A stretch of DNA of 64,000 bases from a bacterium (lineage in GTDB: Bacteria > UBP6 > UBA1177). The position numbers and the translations under genes are program-made. This document shows, in pieces, positions 36,175-45,257 of this stretch (positions within the stretch are counted from its first letter, which is position 1; each line of letters starts with the position of its first letter). The stretch covers positions 1-64,000 of the forward strand of contig JAGCUA010000009.1 in assembly GCA_017963125.1 (NCBI GenBank). The letters are read 5' to 3'. Below the pieces are notes generated by a model. It was not told the DNA's origin, ran no database searches, and saw only the letters and a program-made list of their open reading frames with translations.

Positions 36175-36954
36175 ATGATTTTTTTGTACGACGGCACATT
36201 CGAAGGTTTTCTGAGCGCGGTTTTCGATGCGTTTTTAGTGAAAGAAGAAGTTGAAATCGAGAAAAAGACCGGTTTTCAGCCGCACTTTTTTACTGAAACA
36301 CGGGAAGTCGAAACTTCACCGGAAAAAGCGGAAAGGGTTGCATTAAAACTTCTGGAAATATGCGGAGAGCGCGGATTTACGGCGATAGTCTATATCTTTC
36401 TTTCGGAAGAAGAACATTGCGAAACTTACGGTTTTTATCTGATAAAAGCTGCTTTGAAGAACGGAAAAAGAGCATTCTCCTGTTTTCAGGATGAAAGGAT
36501 AGCAACTGCTATGATGATGCGTAAAAAAGTGTCGCGCGAATACGATAAAATGCTTGGTCTGCTGCGGTTTTCCGAGCTTTCAAACGGCATTTTCTATGCA
36601 CCTTTCGAACCCGATTTCAACCTTATTCCGCTTCTTGTTTCCCATTTTTACGAGCGTCTTTCCGGAACAAGGTGGATGATCCACGACCTGAAACGCGGAA
36701 TCGCAGTTTATCATGCCGAAGGAAAAACTGAAAACGTTGAATTTATTGATGAAATGACATCGCACATGAATATGGAAACACTTCTCGGAAAATCGGAAAA
36801 AGAGGATTCTTTTGAAAAAATGTGGTCGAATTACTTCAAGATAATAGCGATAGAAAGCCGCATAAATCCTAAACTCCAGCTGCGTTTTGTTCCTCAGAGA
36901 TACTGGAAACACCTGACGGAAAGGAAAAGCGAAGTTTCTGACTTCAAAGTCTGA
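36175..36954 (+). CDS. DUF4130/TIGR03915-type putative DNA repair protein
   Basis: The 259-residue protein matches what I know of the TIGR03915 (DUF4130) family, often paired with a radical SAM protein and probably involved in DNA repair. Visible features are the start IFLYDGTFEGFLSAVFDAF, the middle LRFSELSNGIFYAPFEPDFNLIPLLVSHF and WMIHDLKRGIAVYH, and the end LRFVPQRYWKHLTE. The usual radical SAM partner is not adjacent. I chose the ATG at 36175 behind TAGGAGT. The last codons and the stop lie in a hairpin repeat that recurs 40 bases downstream. Confidence 0.8.
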   Translation: MIFLYDGTFEGFLSAVFDAFLVKEEVEIEKKTGFQPHFFTETREVETSPEKAERVALKLLEICGERGFTAIVYIFLSEEEHCETYGFYLIKAALKNGKRAFSCFQDERIATAMMMRKKVSREYDKMLGLLRFSELSNGIFYAPFEPDFNLIPLLVSHFYERLSGTRWMIHDLKRGIAVYHAEGKTENVEFIDEMTSHMNMETLLGKSEKEDSFEKMWSNYFKIIAIESRINPKLQLRFVPQRYWKHLTERKSEVSDFKV

Positions 36955-36999
36955 AAGTCTGCGAAAAATAAAAGTTTCTGACTTCAAAGTCTGAAACTT
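36932..36999. repeat. Direct repeat with a 40-base period and near-perfect hairpin
   Basis: A 25-base unit (36932-36956 and 36972-36996) starts AAGTTTCTGACTTC. In the second copy, arms AAGTTTC-T-GACTT (36972-36984) and AAGTC-T-GAAACTT (36987-36999) pair with one T:T mismatch and a 2-base loop. The first copy encodes the last residues of the DUF4130 protein and its stop. It could stop or stabilise that transcript. Confidence 0.7.
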
Positions 37000-37121
37000 G
37001 TTGAAATTTGACAAAAGTGTGATGTAGAGGTGTTCTGCAAAAAAAAATAAAGAAAAGATTCTTGCCAAAGATTCAGCTCTGCTGTAATTTCAAAGGCACT
37101 TCTTTAAGTAAGGAGATGACT

Positions 37122-39416
37122 ATGAGTAAATTCGGTAAATTTGACGAGAAAGAGACCAAAGAAGGCAACATCAGACGTGTTTTCTCTATATTTTTGGGGA
37201 AACGTGAAAATGAAAAACTGAGTTTGTGCCCCAAAGAAGCAAGGGAGGATTGGGCCGCTTTTAAAAAAGAGGCTCCGGCAGATGAATACGACAAACGGCT
37301 CCTCCGCGTCTGCAGCAAGGCAAAAAGGGAAGAACTGATGAAAGTGACATCTGAGCTTCTGACTGAAGAAGAGGCTAAGCAGCTGCTCGAAATCGCAAAT
37401 CACGATGACAGGAAGTTTTGGTTTGCAGATAAGTCTCTGAGTAACAAGGAGAAGTTTATAGGAGGTTTTTATCACAAAGTCCTGCCGACGGTGATGTCGG
37501 TTTTCAACCCGCGCTTTGATGCTGTTAGACTGGATTTTCTCAGATATTTCATACTTTGGGACAACTTTGCGGAGGAACGCCGTTATGAAACAGCGGATGA
37601 ATCATTTAATACGGATGTTTCTGATTATTTTTTTGTGCCGAAAGAGACTTTTGATGTCTTTAAAAGCGGCGACACTCTGAGAAAACTTGAAACTTTCAGT
37701 GATATTCCTGCGTTATATGAATTCGTAGCTGATGAGATCACAAGTGTGAGATTGGAAAAGCGCTTTGACAGAGAGTTCTATCCAAGTGAAGCGGAATATT
37801 TGAGAGACTCGATTTCAATCTCAGATTACAATAATGCGGCCAGGTGTTTTTACGGAATCTGCAAAGGGCTGCTCAACAACACAGGCTTTTTGACTGCCGC
37901 CATAGGTCAGAATATGCTTTCCGCAAAGTTTGTTTTTGAAACTTTGAAGTACAAGGAATATGTGGAAAAATGCCATGAAATTTTGGCCACGGCTTCCAAA
38001 CTGTTCATGACTGCAAAAACTGATGAAGAAGTTTTGTCTTTACGTAAGGAACATGAAGGTAAAGGGATATACGTAGTCAAAGTCGAAAGCGGCGAAGATG
38101 ATCCTTTGAAGAAAATTATGTTTGAGCATGATTCTTATGACGAAATTCTTGAACGGGAAACAAAAAAGAAACTAGCCGAAATCTTCTTTGAAAATGAAGA
38201 AATGAAAAATTACCTTACCGAAAAAGTTTCCAGGTTCGGCATTGATGAATTCAGAAACAGCGAGTTTTTCTCTTTTATGATGAAGCTTGATCCTGGGTAT
38301 AGAATACCGATAAAAAGGCGTGTGTTTAAAGTGAATTTAAAAAATTTGGAGGAGTTGAGAGACGCCTGCGATCTTTTTGTGAATTACGGCGAGATTCTGC
38401 TGGGGCAGCAGGAACGCTGCTGCAACGATGAACCAGTGGAGTCTCAGGAGAGAGTTGAGTATCTCAAGGAGTTTCTTGAGGAATGGGTGCGCGGAAAATG
38501 GTATTTTACTGAGCTTCCGGAACTTTTTCAGAAAATAGTTTTAACTTCGCATACATTGGATTTTTGCGGAAAAAGTGCCGATTTTTCAGAAGTCGGCATA
38601 GACAAAGATGCTTTGAAAAAAGATATAGACTCTTTTCTGGGTGAGCTCAAAAAAATCGCTGCATTTGGCGGCAAACCGTCTGATTATTATGCAAACAAGC
38701 CTTTTGAATCTTATACTATTTCCAATGTCGAATCCTATGTATCGACTCAGGCATTTCACACAGCCGTCTCGTTTTTGATAAACTGTTTCGGTGCATGGAA
38801 AGCGGTAAAGCCGCTGCTTGCGATTTTTAGGAATCTCAAGGAGCAGGCGTATTCGATCGACATGGAACATTACGAGTATGACCGCTACACTTGGGCTTTC
38901 GTGCCGCTGCGCCTGACTCCGCTTCTCGGCAGTCTGGAAAATGATGAAGCCGCCAAGGTGTGCGAAGAGTGGTTCAAGCATCTTGCCGAGCAGCTCAAAT
39001 CTGCGGATGATTTTGTAATAGAGAAGCGCAAGGAAAACCCTGAAAATGTGCCGGAAGAGTTCAGGGAAGGCTACGACATAAAAATTATCGAGCCGCATCC
39101 GCTCTGGAGGGAGGCTTACTGCGAAGCGGCGGGAGATCTGAGAGTAAATCTCGGATTCAACAACTGCAAAGTTTTTAACCACCTGAAAAAAAACGATATC
39201 GACAAAGATGTCAGGGAAGCAGCTGAAAAAACGCTCGAACGTATTGAAAAAATCAAGGAAAAGTTTGATTCCGGCTCGAGGAAAAGGGCCCTTCTCAACG
39301 CATGGTGGTGGTACAGAGTCGCACACTTGAAAAGTCTCGGCATTGATTTCGACTGGGTTGCCGCGCAGAATCTCAAAAGCAAGGAAGTCAAAATAAATTA
39401 CCCGAAAATTTATTAA
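37122..39416 (+). CDS. Large cytoplasmic protein of unknown function
   Basis: I do not recognise this 764-residue protein. It lacks a signal peptide and membrane segments and is rich in Lys and Glu. Most of it reads as alpha-helical, with one stretch KFWFADKSLSNKEKFIGGFYHKVLP and a well-conserved-looking WWWYRVAHLKSLGIDFDW near the C-terminus. No catalytic motif is evident. The second of two close ATGs (37122) was chosen because AAGGAG lies 6 bases upstream. The gene is flanked by the 40-base-period repeat and element A copy 3, with no functional neighbours. Confidence 0.7.
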   Translation: MSKFGKFDEKETKEGNIRRVFSIFLGKRENEKLSLCPKEAREDWAAFKKEAPADEYDKRLLRVCSKAKREELMKVTSELLTEEEAKQLLEIANHDDRKFWFADKSLSNKEKFIGGFYHKVLPTVMSVFNPRFDAVRLDFLRYFILWDNFAEERRYETADESFNTDVSDYFFVPKETFDVFKSGDTLRKLETFSDIPALYEFVADEITSVRLEKRFDREFYPSEAEYLRDSISISDYNNAARCFYGICKGLLNNTGFLTAAIGQNMLSAKFVFETLKYKEYVEKCHEILATASKLFMTAKTDEEVLSLRKEHEGKGIYVVKVESGEDDPLKKIMFEHDSYDEILERETKKKLAEIFFENEEMKNYLTEKVSRFGIDEFRNSEFFSFMMKLDPGYRIPIKRRVFKVNLKNLEELRDACDLFVNYGEILLGQQERCCNDEPVESQERVEYLKEFLEEWVRGKWYFTELPELFQKIVLTSHTLDFCGKSADFSEVGIDKDALKKDIDSFLGELKKIAAFGGKPSDYYANKPFESYTISNVESYVSTQAFHTAVSFLINCFGAWKAVKPLLAIFRNLKEQAYSIDMEHYEYDRYTWAFVPLRLTPLLGSLENDEAAKVCEEWFKHLAEQLKSADDFVIEKRKENPENVPEEFREGYDIKIIEPHPLWREAYCEAAGDLRVNLGFNNCKVFNHLKKNDIDKDVREAAEKTLERIEKIKEKFDSGSRKRALLNAWWWYRVAHLKSLGIDFDWVAAQNLKSKEVKINYPKIY

Positions 39417-39424
39417 GGTTGACC

Positions 39425-39479
39425 GTCATTCTGAGTGAAACGAAGAATCTCAGAGATGTTTCGCATAGCTCAACATGAC
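39425..39479 (+). repeat. Dispersed element A, copy 3
   Basis: It starts GTCATTCTGAGTG and ends GCTCAACATGAC, 8 bases after the preceding stop codon. The length is 55 bases, the same as copy 2. Confidence 0.85.
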
Positions 39480-39922
39480 AGGAAAATGCGGGCGAGCCGC
39501 CTGCGCTCCGACAAAAAACTTGATTTTTATAGTGAAATCCCCATAATTTCCGCGTTTATTGTTGCGCTGTGAGCAGCAGATGTTATTTTGTGCGATCTGG
39601 GAATGATTTCCCGCCTTTCGCGAACGGTGAGCATTTCGCCGGCAGGTAACGGAGTTGCCAAAAGGCATTAAAAAGTTTTTTGGACTTCGGATGGTTGTTT
39701 ATCGCAGGTAAACAGTCATTTATTTCAGCTTAACAATCGGTCGTTTTAAAAATTCAGGGCTTGGTTTTTGTTTCAGAGCCTTTTTGTCAGCCGATTGCGC
39801 CAGAATCCAAAACTCTTTGCAACAAGTTGATTTTATTAACTTTTTGTGAGTCGTCAGAAAAAACTTTTATGCCAAAATGGTAGGGCTAAGCAAAATCGGT
39901 TTTTTTTGATGCAAGGAGGATT
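39480..39922. other. Gene-free stretch with a short repeat fragment
   Basis: The first part holds a 24-base fragment (39492-39515) that matches 9660-9683 at 20 positions, so the two intergenic mosaics share more than element A. The rest up to 39922 shows no convincing gene, hairpin or promoter. An open frame on the minus strand (39450-39668) mostly covers repeat sequence and is not believed. AAGGAGG before the next ATG is a normal ribosome site. Confidence 0.6.
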
Positions 39923-40411
39923 ATGGAAAAGATTTGTGATGCCGAGACATTGGTGCTTTTCGATTTTATTCGGGAGCTTGGTTACGAAAATCCGGGAAAA
40001 CTTGCGAACTGGGTTCGCGAAATTATCAAAAACAAAGAGGACTTCGACAAGCGTTTTCATGTTCCGAGCGCGGACAGTTTTTTCAACAGGCGCGAAGACA
40101 AGTTTATGCTTTCTCAGGAGGCAAAGATTTTGGTCGAAAATCTCTGCTTTCTGAAACCTTACATGTCATGTTTCGGAAAATCCCTTGAAAGTCAGCGGGA
40201 ATTTCAGCCTTATCGCGTTCTTGGCGGGGAAAAGGCGGACAAGGCGGCTCTTGAGAAAAAATTCGAGCGGCTGAAGATGGAACTCCAGGCTGAAAAAGAG
40301 AGGAACGAACGTGCAATGGCCAATCTGGAGTATTTCCATTCAATTCTTGTAAGTGATAAAGTAATTGATATTACTGAAGAAAAACTGGCTAAAGAAAAGG
40401 ATGCCGAATAA
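39923..40411 (+). CDS. Cytoplasmic protein with C-terminal coiled coil, function unknown
   Basis: The 162-residue protein is not recognised. Its first 90 residues look helical and globular, and residues about 105-140 (ALEKKFERLKMELQAEKERNERAMANL) form a charged coiled coil. There is no signal peptide. AAGGAGG lies 6 bases before the ATG. It precedes a lipoprotein gene that has its own promoter 12-39 bases after this stop, so the two need not be co-expressed. Confidence 0.65.
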   Translation: MEKICDAETLVLFDFIRELGYENPGKLANWVREIIKNKEDFDKRFHVPSADSFFNRREDKFMLSQEAKILVENLCFLKPYMSCFGKSLESQREFQPYRVLGGEKADKAALEKKFERLKMELQAEKERNERAMANLEYFHSILVSDKVIDITEEKLAKEKDAE

Positions 40412-40422
40412 ACGGAGATTTT

Positions 40423-40450
40423 TTGCATACCAAATTGGTAGTCATAAACG
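40423..40450 (+). promoter_or_regulatory. Promoter of the Cys-rich lipoprotein gene
   Basis: TTGCAT (40423-40428), 16 bases, then TAAACG (40445-40450), 41 bases before the ATG. The transcribed leader then has the T-rich run GTTTTTTGTGTTTTTATTAA shared with other genes. Confidence 0.5.
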
Positions 40451-40491
40451 AAATTGTTTTTTGTGTTTTTATTAACTTTTGGAGGTTAAAG

Positions 40492-41727
40492 ATGAAAAAG
40501 TTTTTTGTTTGCGCAGCTATGCTTGCTGCGATGATCCTGACAGTTTCCTGCGGCGGCGGAAGCAGTAACGACGACGGAGAAAGCAGCGGTTCACAGGTTT
40601 GTTACTATGGTGACTACAAATGCGAAGGAGGAAATTCCTATTTCTGCGGTTACATGGACGGAAGTAACGATCTGACCTGGAAATTCTCTGAGCAGTGCAG
40701 CAACGGATGTGATTCTTGGACTGGAAAATGCAATACTGCTTCAAACAACGATGAAAAACAGAAATGCACCGACGGAACATACGCTTGTCTTTCTGACTTG
40801 ACTGCTATTACTCTGTTATTGCCGGAATATTCGATAATTGTATGCAGAAATGGCGAATGGCATGAAACAGGCGAAGTATGTGAAAACGGTTGTTATGAAG
40901 AGGATCATGTCTTTTCATCAAAAGACAAAGTTTGCAAGCAAAGTGACGGTGGCAACAATGAAGGAGGGAATAACAATCAGAATGGTGATACAGAAGTAAA
41001 CTGCAACAATGGTGACTATACATGTAGTGGAGATGCACGTTTAAAATGTCAGGCAAATGACTGGGTGTATTCCGAAACATGCGCAAACGGCTGTTCAAAC
41101 GGAGAGTGTAACTCCTGTACTCCTCAGTGCAGCGGTAAAGAATGCGGTCTTGACGGTTGCGGTGGCACTTGCGGAAGTTGTGATTCCGGATACGACTGTT
41201 CCCCGGCAGGTTCTTGTCTCAGAAATAATTCATGTTCGACACACTTAGACTGCTTGGGTGACGGAATGATTTGCTATCAGGGTTTCTGTCAAAGTCCTTG
41301 GAACAAGAAGTGGAAAGTAACTTTTACTTCAGCAAAAGTCACAGAAAAGAACAAGGACGGAGAAGCTTGGGATGCTTTAGGCGGTTTGCCGGATTTGGTG
41401 GCTTTGATGAGAATAAACGGTGAAGAGGTCTTTCGCACCAATGAAGTTTCGAATTCGACAAGTGCTGAATGGAACAAAAGTGCGACCATCGATTTCGCAG
41501 CTTCGACAGATACTATAAGATATCACCTTTTTGATGCAGATGCTTTCGGTGGCGGTAGTTCTTCAGATGACGACACTTGGTTGGATTCGACAAACGATGA
41601 AATTTTCAACTTTGATCATGAGTTGGATTTATTTACATACTTTGATCAAAATGAAAAAGAAGTATGCTATTGGGATAATGGTGTTACTGTTGAATTTTTC
41701 TGCATCACATTGGAACCTGCGTGGTAA
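40492..41727 (+). CDS. Cysteine-rich lipoprotein with a C-terminal C2-like domain
   Basis: The 411-residue protein has a signal peptide ending ILTVSC (Cys 18) and then four Cys-rich modules of the form CxxGxYxCxGxxxxxC. A CTPQCSGKECGLDGCGGTCGSC motif follows (about 225-250), like those found in deltaproteobacterial surface proteins. The C-terminal 140 residues (KWKVTFTSAKVTEKNKDGEAWDALGG) look beta-rich, with Asp-rich loops as in C2-type Ca2+-binding folds. Likely surface-exposed and calcium-binding; the ligand is unknown. I chose the ATG at 40492 behind TTGGAGG. Confidence 0.75.
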   Translation: MKKFFVCAAMLAAMILTVSCGGGSSNDDGESSGSQVCYYGDYKCEGGNSYFCGYMDGSNDLTWKFSEQCSNGCDSWTGKCNTASNNDEKQKCTDGTYACLSDLTAITLLLPEYSIIVCRNGEWHETGEVCENGCYEEDHVFSSKDKVCKQSDGGNNEGGNNNQNGDTEVNCNNGDYTCSGDARLKCQANDWVYSETCANGCSNGECNSCTPQCSGKECGLDGCGGTCGSCDSGYDCSPAGSCLRNNSCSTHLDCLGDGMICYQGFCQSPWNKKWKVTFTSAKVTEKNKDGEAWDALGGLPDLVALMRINGEEVFRTNEVSNSTSAEWNKSATIDFAASTDTIRYHLFDADAFGGGSSSDDDTWLDSTNDEIFNFDHELDLFTYFDQNEKEVCYWDNGVTVEFFCITLEPAW

Positions 41728-41766
41728 TCCCAAAATCTGATTTCTTCACTACATCCCTAACAAAAA

Positions 41767-41794
41767 TTGTAATTTTTTGATTTGTGCTTAAAAT
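41767..41794 (+). promoter_or_regulatory. Promoter of the Pro/Glu-rich secreted protein gene
   Basis: TTGTAA (41767-41772), 16 bases, then TAAAAT (41789-41794), 40 bases before the ATG. The T-rich leader GTTTTTTTATTGTTAATTG follows the -10 and precedes the TTGGAG site. Confidence 0.5.
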
Positions 41795-41834
41795 CAATGC
41801 GTTTTTTTATTGTTAATTGTTTGGAGAAGTGAAA

Positions 41835-42542
41835 ATGAAAAAGATTCCTTTGTTTATGCTTATGATTTTCGGAGTGTTTATGTTGTTTGCTCAGGAAGCG
41901 CAGAAAGAAGAACCCAAAAACGAAGAGGTAAAGGCCGAGGCTGCTGCCGAGGCGCAACCCGCAGAAAACACCGCAGAACCTGTAGAGACGTTACCTGAAA
42001 CGTCTCCAGAACCTGCGCAACCGGCTGAAGCACCGGCTCAGGAAGAACAGAAACCCGCTGAACCGGAAACTCCTGCAGAGACTGAAACGCCTCAGGAACC
42101 TGCACAAACTGCTGAAACACAGGAAACGGCTGAACCGGAAGCAGTAAATGAGCCGCATCCCTACGTCAACGTCTACACCAAACCGGAAAAAGTAAAATAT
42201 TACAGACCTTATCTTGGCGCAGGAGTACCGCTTATCGTGATTGGTTCGGTTTCTTTCATGATTATGATGCCGGCTATGGGAACTATGGCTTTTGCCGCTT
42301 CCGATGCTTGTGAAGGCAAGGACTGGGATTTCTGCGAGGAACTTCACGAAAACAACAAGAAACATCACGGTGCATGGACGGCAGGTTCGGTTCTTACCGG
42401 AGTTCTCGGTGCCGGCATGATTGCGGTCGGATCGTGGCTTACAAGCATTGAAAAGCCGAAGAATATGCCCGTTGAAGTCAGCGGATTTTCAATTCTTCCG
42501 TCCAACAAAGGAATGTTCGCATCTCTTGGATTGAAGTTCTAA
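41835..42542 (+). CDS. Secreted Pro/Glu/Ala-rich protein with C-terminal membrane segments
   Basis: The 235-residue protein has a signal peptide (KKIPLFMLMIFGVFMLFAQ), then a linker of Glu, Pro and Ala (about 20-105) and two hydrophobic segments (about 128-155 and 175-200) separated by a Cys-Glu-Lys loop. Its linker is the kind that spans the periplasm. Residues 50-58 (VETLPETSP) are encoded by a copy of the ETSP palindrome at 41982-42006. No domain was recognised. The ATG at 41835 follows TTGGAGAAG. Confidence 0.65.
   Translation: MKKIPLFMLMIFGVFMLFAQEAQKEEPKNEEVKAEAAAEAQPAENTAEPVETLPETSPEPAQPAEAPAQEEQKPAEPETPAETETPQEPAQTAETQETAEPEAVNEPHPYVNVYTKPEKVKYYRPYLGAGVPLIVIGSVSFMIMMPAMGTMAFAASDACEGKDWDFCEELHENNKKHHGAWTAGSVLTGVLGAGMIAVGSWLTSIEKPKNMPVEVSGFSILPSNKGMFASLGLKF
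41982..42006 (+). repeat. ETSP palindrome inside a coding sequence
   Basis: GTAGAGACGTTACC then TGAAACGTCTCC, read in frame as V-E-T-L-P-E-T-S-P. It is a close relative of the intergenic copies at 9408 and 46812 and of the coding copies at 45586, 45673 and 60601. Confidence 0.75.
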
Positions 42543-42580
42543 CGTTAAGCTGGCGCGCAGTCAGTGTTTCTTTTCTTAAA

Positions 42581-42608
42581 TTGACAATTCAGACAACATC
42601 TTTAAAAT
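42581..42608 (+). promoter_or_regulatory. Promoter of the leuC-like operon
   Basis: Consensus TTGACA (42581-42586), 16 bases, then TAAAAT (42603-42608), 32 bases before the ATG. It is one of the best promoters in the window. Confidence 0.65.
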
Positions 42609-42640
42609 AGGCCGCTTATGTTTTTTTGAAGGGGAAAATT

Positions 42641-43852
42641 ATGGGAAAAACTGTCATTGAAAAGATTTTTTATGACCATCTGATCGACAAAAACGAGCCC
42701 GTTACGCCGGGTTCGATCGTCTGGATCAATATTGACTACAAAAGTGCAAGAGATTTCGGCGGCGCAAACGTCGTCAACAACCTCGAAAGCAAATTCTCAG
42801 GCTCGCTGATAGCTGATAAAGAGCGCACGATGTTTACTTTTGACTGCGTTGCACCGGCAAAAACGATCCCTTACGCCGTAAACCAGCAGAGATGCAGGGT
42901 TTTCGCGAGAAAGGAAGGGCTCAAAGTCTATGACGTCGATTCGGGAATCGGTTCGCATATTCTCATCGACGAATACGCAAAGCCGGGAATGACGATCGTC
43001 AGCACCGACAGCCACTTCAACATCATGGGTGCTATAAGCTGCTTCGGTCAGGGAATGGGCGATGTCGATATTTCCTACATCTGGAAGACCGGTCGTACCT
43101 GGTTCGAAGTTCCGCAGAGCGTAAAACTCACTCTCAAAGGAACGAGAAAACCGGGCATAAAAGCAAAAGACATCGTTCTTTTCATGCTCAAAAAGTTCGG
43201 TTCGCGCACATTCCTCGGGCAGGTCGTCGAGCTTTACGGAGAAGAAGCGGCGAAACTCACTCTTGACGAGAGAGTCACGATCGCCAGCATGGGGACCGAG
43301 ATGGGTGTGATTTCGATAATGATCCCCACAACGGGACTTGAAGGTTTTAAAGAGATCAAGGCTGATCCAGATGCAAATTATGCCGCTGAATACGAACTTG
43401 ATCTTGACGCTCTCACAGAGCCGCAAGTCGCCGCTCCGCCGCATCCGCACAATGTCCACAACGTCAGCGAATTTGCAGGAAAGGCAGTGGACACAGTCTT
43501 TATCGGAAGCTGCACGAACGGCAGGATCTCCGATTTTGAAGACGTTGCGAAGATAGTCAAAGGGAAAAAAATCAAGACAAACGGATACATTGTTCCGTCG
43601 TCACGCAGGATTTATGGCGAACTTATGAAATCGGGTATACTTGAAACGCTTTTTGATGCAGGTTTCGTAATTGCGAACCCAGGCTGCGGCGGCTGTGCTT
43701 CAGGACAGATCGGCATGACCGGCGACGGAGAAGTGATCGTTTCGACTTCAAACCGCAACTTCAAGGGCAAACAGGGAAACGGCGAAGTCCATCTCGCCAG
43801 CCCGGCAACTGCGGCATATTCGGCTTTGAAAGGGGAGATCTGTGGATTCTGA
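42641..43852 (+). CDS. leuC: 3-isopropylmalate dehydratase / homoaconitase-type large subunit
   Basis: The 403-residue protein is the catalytic [4Fe-4S] large subunit of a LeuCD/HACN dehydratase. Cluster cysteines are visible in GSCTNGRISDF and in NPGCGGCASGQ, and the phosphate-like SRRIYGE and SGIGSHI-type segments are present. At 403 residues it resembles the shorter archaeal-type LeuC/homoaconitase rather than the longer Escherichia form. The substrate (isopropylmalate, homocitrate or a methylated malate) cannot be told. The leuD-like partner is 2.2 kb downstream, after two unrelated genes. It overlaps the glycosyltransferase gene by 11 bases. Confidence 0.85.
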   Translation: MGKTVIEKIFYDHLIDKNEPVTPGSIVWINIDYKSARDFGGANVVNNLESKFSGSLIADKERTMFTFDCVAPAKTIPYAVNQQRCRVFARKEGLKVYDVDSGIGSHILIDEYAKPGMTIVSTDSHFNIMGAISCFGQGMGDVDISYIWKTGRTWFEVPQSVKLTLKGTRKPGIKAKDIVLFMLKKFGSRTFLGQVVELYGEEAAKLTLDERVTIASMGTEMGVISIMIPTTGLEGFKEIKADPDANYAAEYELDLDALTEPQVAAPPHPHNVHNVSEFAGKAVDTVFIGSCTNGRISDFEDVAKIVKGKKIKTNGYIVPSSRRIYGELMKSGILETLFDAGFVIANPGCGGCASGQIGMTGDGEVIVSTSNRNFKGKQGNGEVHLASPATAAYSALKGEICGF

Positions 43853-45257
43853 GAATTTGATCTCGCTCCTCTTTGTTTTAGATTCGTCTCCTCAAAGCGG
43901 TGCGTCTCTCGCATTTTTCAACAGTTTCGTCGAGCAGCTCATCGACTGCATGGCTGAAAAAGTGACTCTGACTGTGTTTTATCCGGAATTTTCTGACAGG
44001 GAAGAGCATTTTTCGCTGAGCATAACGCAGGCGCCGAGATACCGCAGGATGGTAACATATATTCCGACGCGTCTCGAATCGTACAGTGGGACCTATCTCA
44101 ACGAAAAAATGGACGATGTCTTCAGCTTTATTCTGAAGGATGACCACTTTGACGCAATACACATCTGGAGTCTGAAAAACCACTCTTTCAACTATCCGGC
44201 GATCGCGAAAGAACGCGGGATCCCGGTGGTTTACACTTTCTGTGACGGATTCCTTTTCTCAAATTCGCTTTTTGAAAAAGGGCTCGGCGAAAGCGGCGAG
44301 AAGGTGAGGGTTTCAAATTTCGTAAACTCGTCTATAACCTCTTTCGTGCACAGATTTTTCAGTGCGGTAAAACCGAAATCGCATTCCTACTGGTTCGAAA
44401 ATATCGGCAGATACAGCCGCTACTACAACAGAACGTCGGAAAGCGGGATCGGACCGGAAGTATTTGAAGAACGGGCCGAGTTGTCCGATGAAGTCGTCTC
44501 TTTCTGCGACAAGTTCATCTTCTTTTCCGAGCTTGAATACAATCTTTTCTATCGTCCGCTGATTCCCGAAAGCAAAGCCGCCTTCATGGAGCAGGGGATC
44601 CTGATGGAGCTCGATTTCTGGAACCGTCCTTTCGAGATCGAAGGGGCCGTAAGGTTCTGCTTTATGGGCGAGATCCTGCCAGAAGAAGGGATACTTGAGC
44701 TCATCGAGGCTTTCAACATCCTTTATAACGAGGGATTTAGGAACGAACTTCACATTTACGGCGAAACGCATGAAAATTCACCGTATTTCAGCAGGCTGAA
44801 ACAGCGGGTCAAAAGTCCTGACGTTATGTTCCACGGCTCGATTCAGGGGGGAAGGATAAATGCCGCACTCAATACGGCAGATGTACTGATCGTTCCTGCA
44901 AAATGGACGAGAAACGACACTTTTTTGGTGAACAATGCAATTTCCGAAAGGAAGGCGCTGATAGTCTCGGGAAAGAACGCGCTTGCCGAAAAAGTTAGAA
45001 AATCGGGACGCGGGCTCATTCTCGACGAAGTGACGCCGCGCGCTATTGCCGATGCCGTTTCCGAGCTCGAGCGCAACAGAAAGAGACTTTACTATTTCAT
45101 GCGTGTAACTGATGATTTCAAAGTTCCCGATATAAACGAAAACTGCGGATTTCTTACTTCGCTTTACTGCGAACTCGCAAAAAACTACAAAGAATCAGAT
45201 CCGCTTTTATTGGCAAGAAGACTTAACAGAAAAAGAAAGGAGAGACAACGTGGATAA
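43842..45257 (+). CDS. Glycosyltransferase of the GT-B fold (group 1-like)
   Basis: The 471-residue cytoplasmic protein resembles GT4-like glycosyltransferases. The N-terminal domain has the typical DAIHIWSLKNHSFNYPAIAKERGIPVVYTFCDG segment. The C-terminal domain has the nucleotide-sugar half: FCFMGEILPEEGILELIEAFNIL, HGSIQGGRINAALNTADVLIVPAKW and the E-x7-E-like ISERKALIVSGKNALAEKV. Acceptor and sugar are unknown; the product would be an envelope glycan or glycoprotein. It starts with GTG behind AGGGGAG, overlapping leuC, and overlaps the SPOR gene by 8 bases, so it sits inside the leuC-leuD operon. Confidence 0.8.
   Translation: MDSENLISLLFVLDSSPQSGASLAFFNSFVEQLIDCMAEKVTLTVFYPEFSDREEHFSLSITQAPRYRRMVTYIPTRLESYSGTYLNEKMDDVFSFILKDDHFDAIHIWSLKNHSFNYPAIAKERGIPVVYTFCDGFLFSNSLFEKGLGESGEKVRVSNFVNSSITSFVHRFFSAVKPKSHSYWFENIGRYSRYYNRTSESGIGPEVFEERAELSDEVVSFCDKFIFFSELEYNLFYRPLIPESKAAFMEQGILMELDFWNRPFEIEGAVRFCFMGEILPEEGILELIEAFNILYNEGFRNELHIYGETHENSPYFSRLKQRVKSPDVMFHGSIQGGRINAALNTADVLIVPAKWTRNDTFLVNNAISERKALIVSGKNALAEKVRKSGRGLILDEVTPRAIADAVSELERNRKRLYYFMRVTDDFKVPDINENCGFLTSLYCELAKNYKESDPLLLARRLNRKRKERQRG

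Noticed and set aside
39450-39668. 72-residue open frame on the minus strand over element A copy 3
   Set aside because: It covers repeat sequence, has no ribosome site and its product is low complexity and basic; it is a by-product of the repeat.
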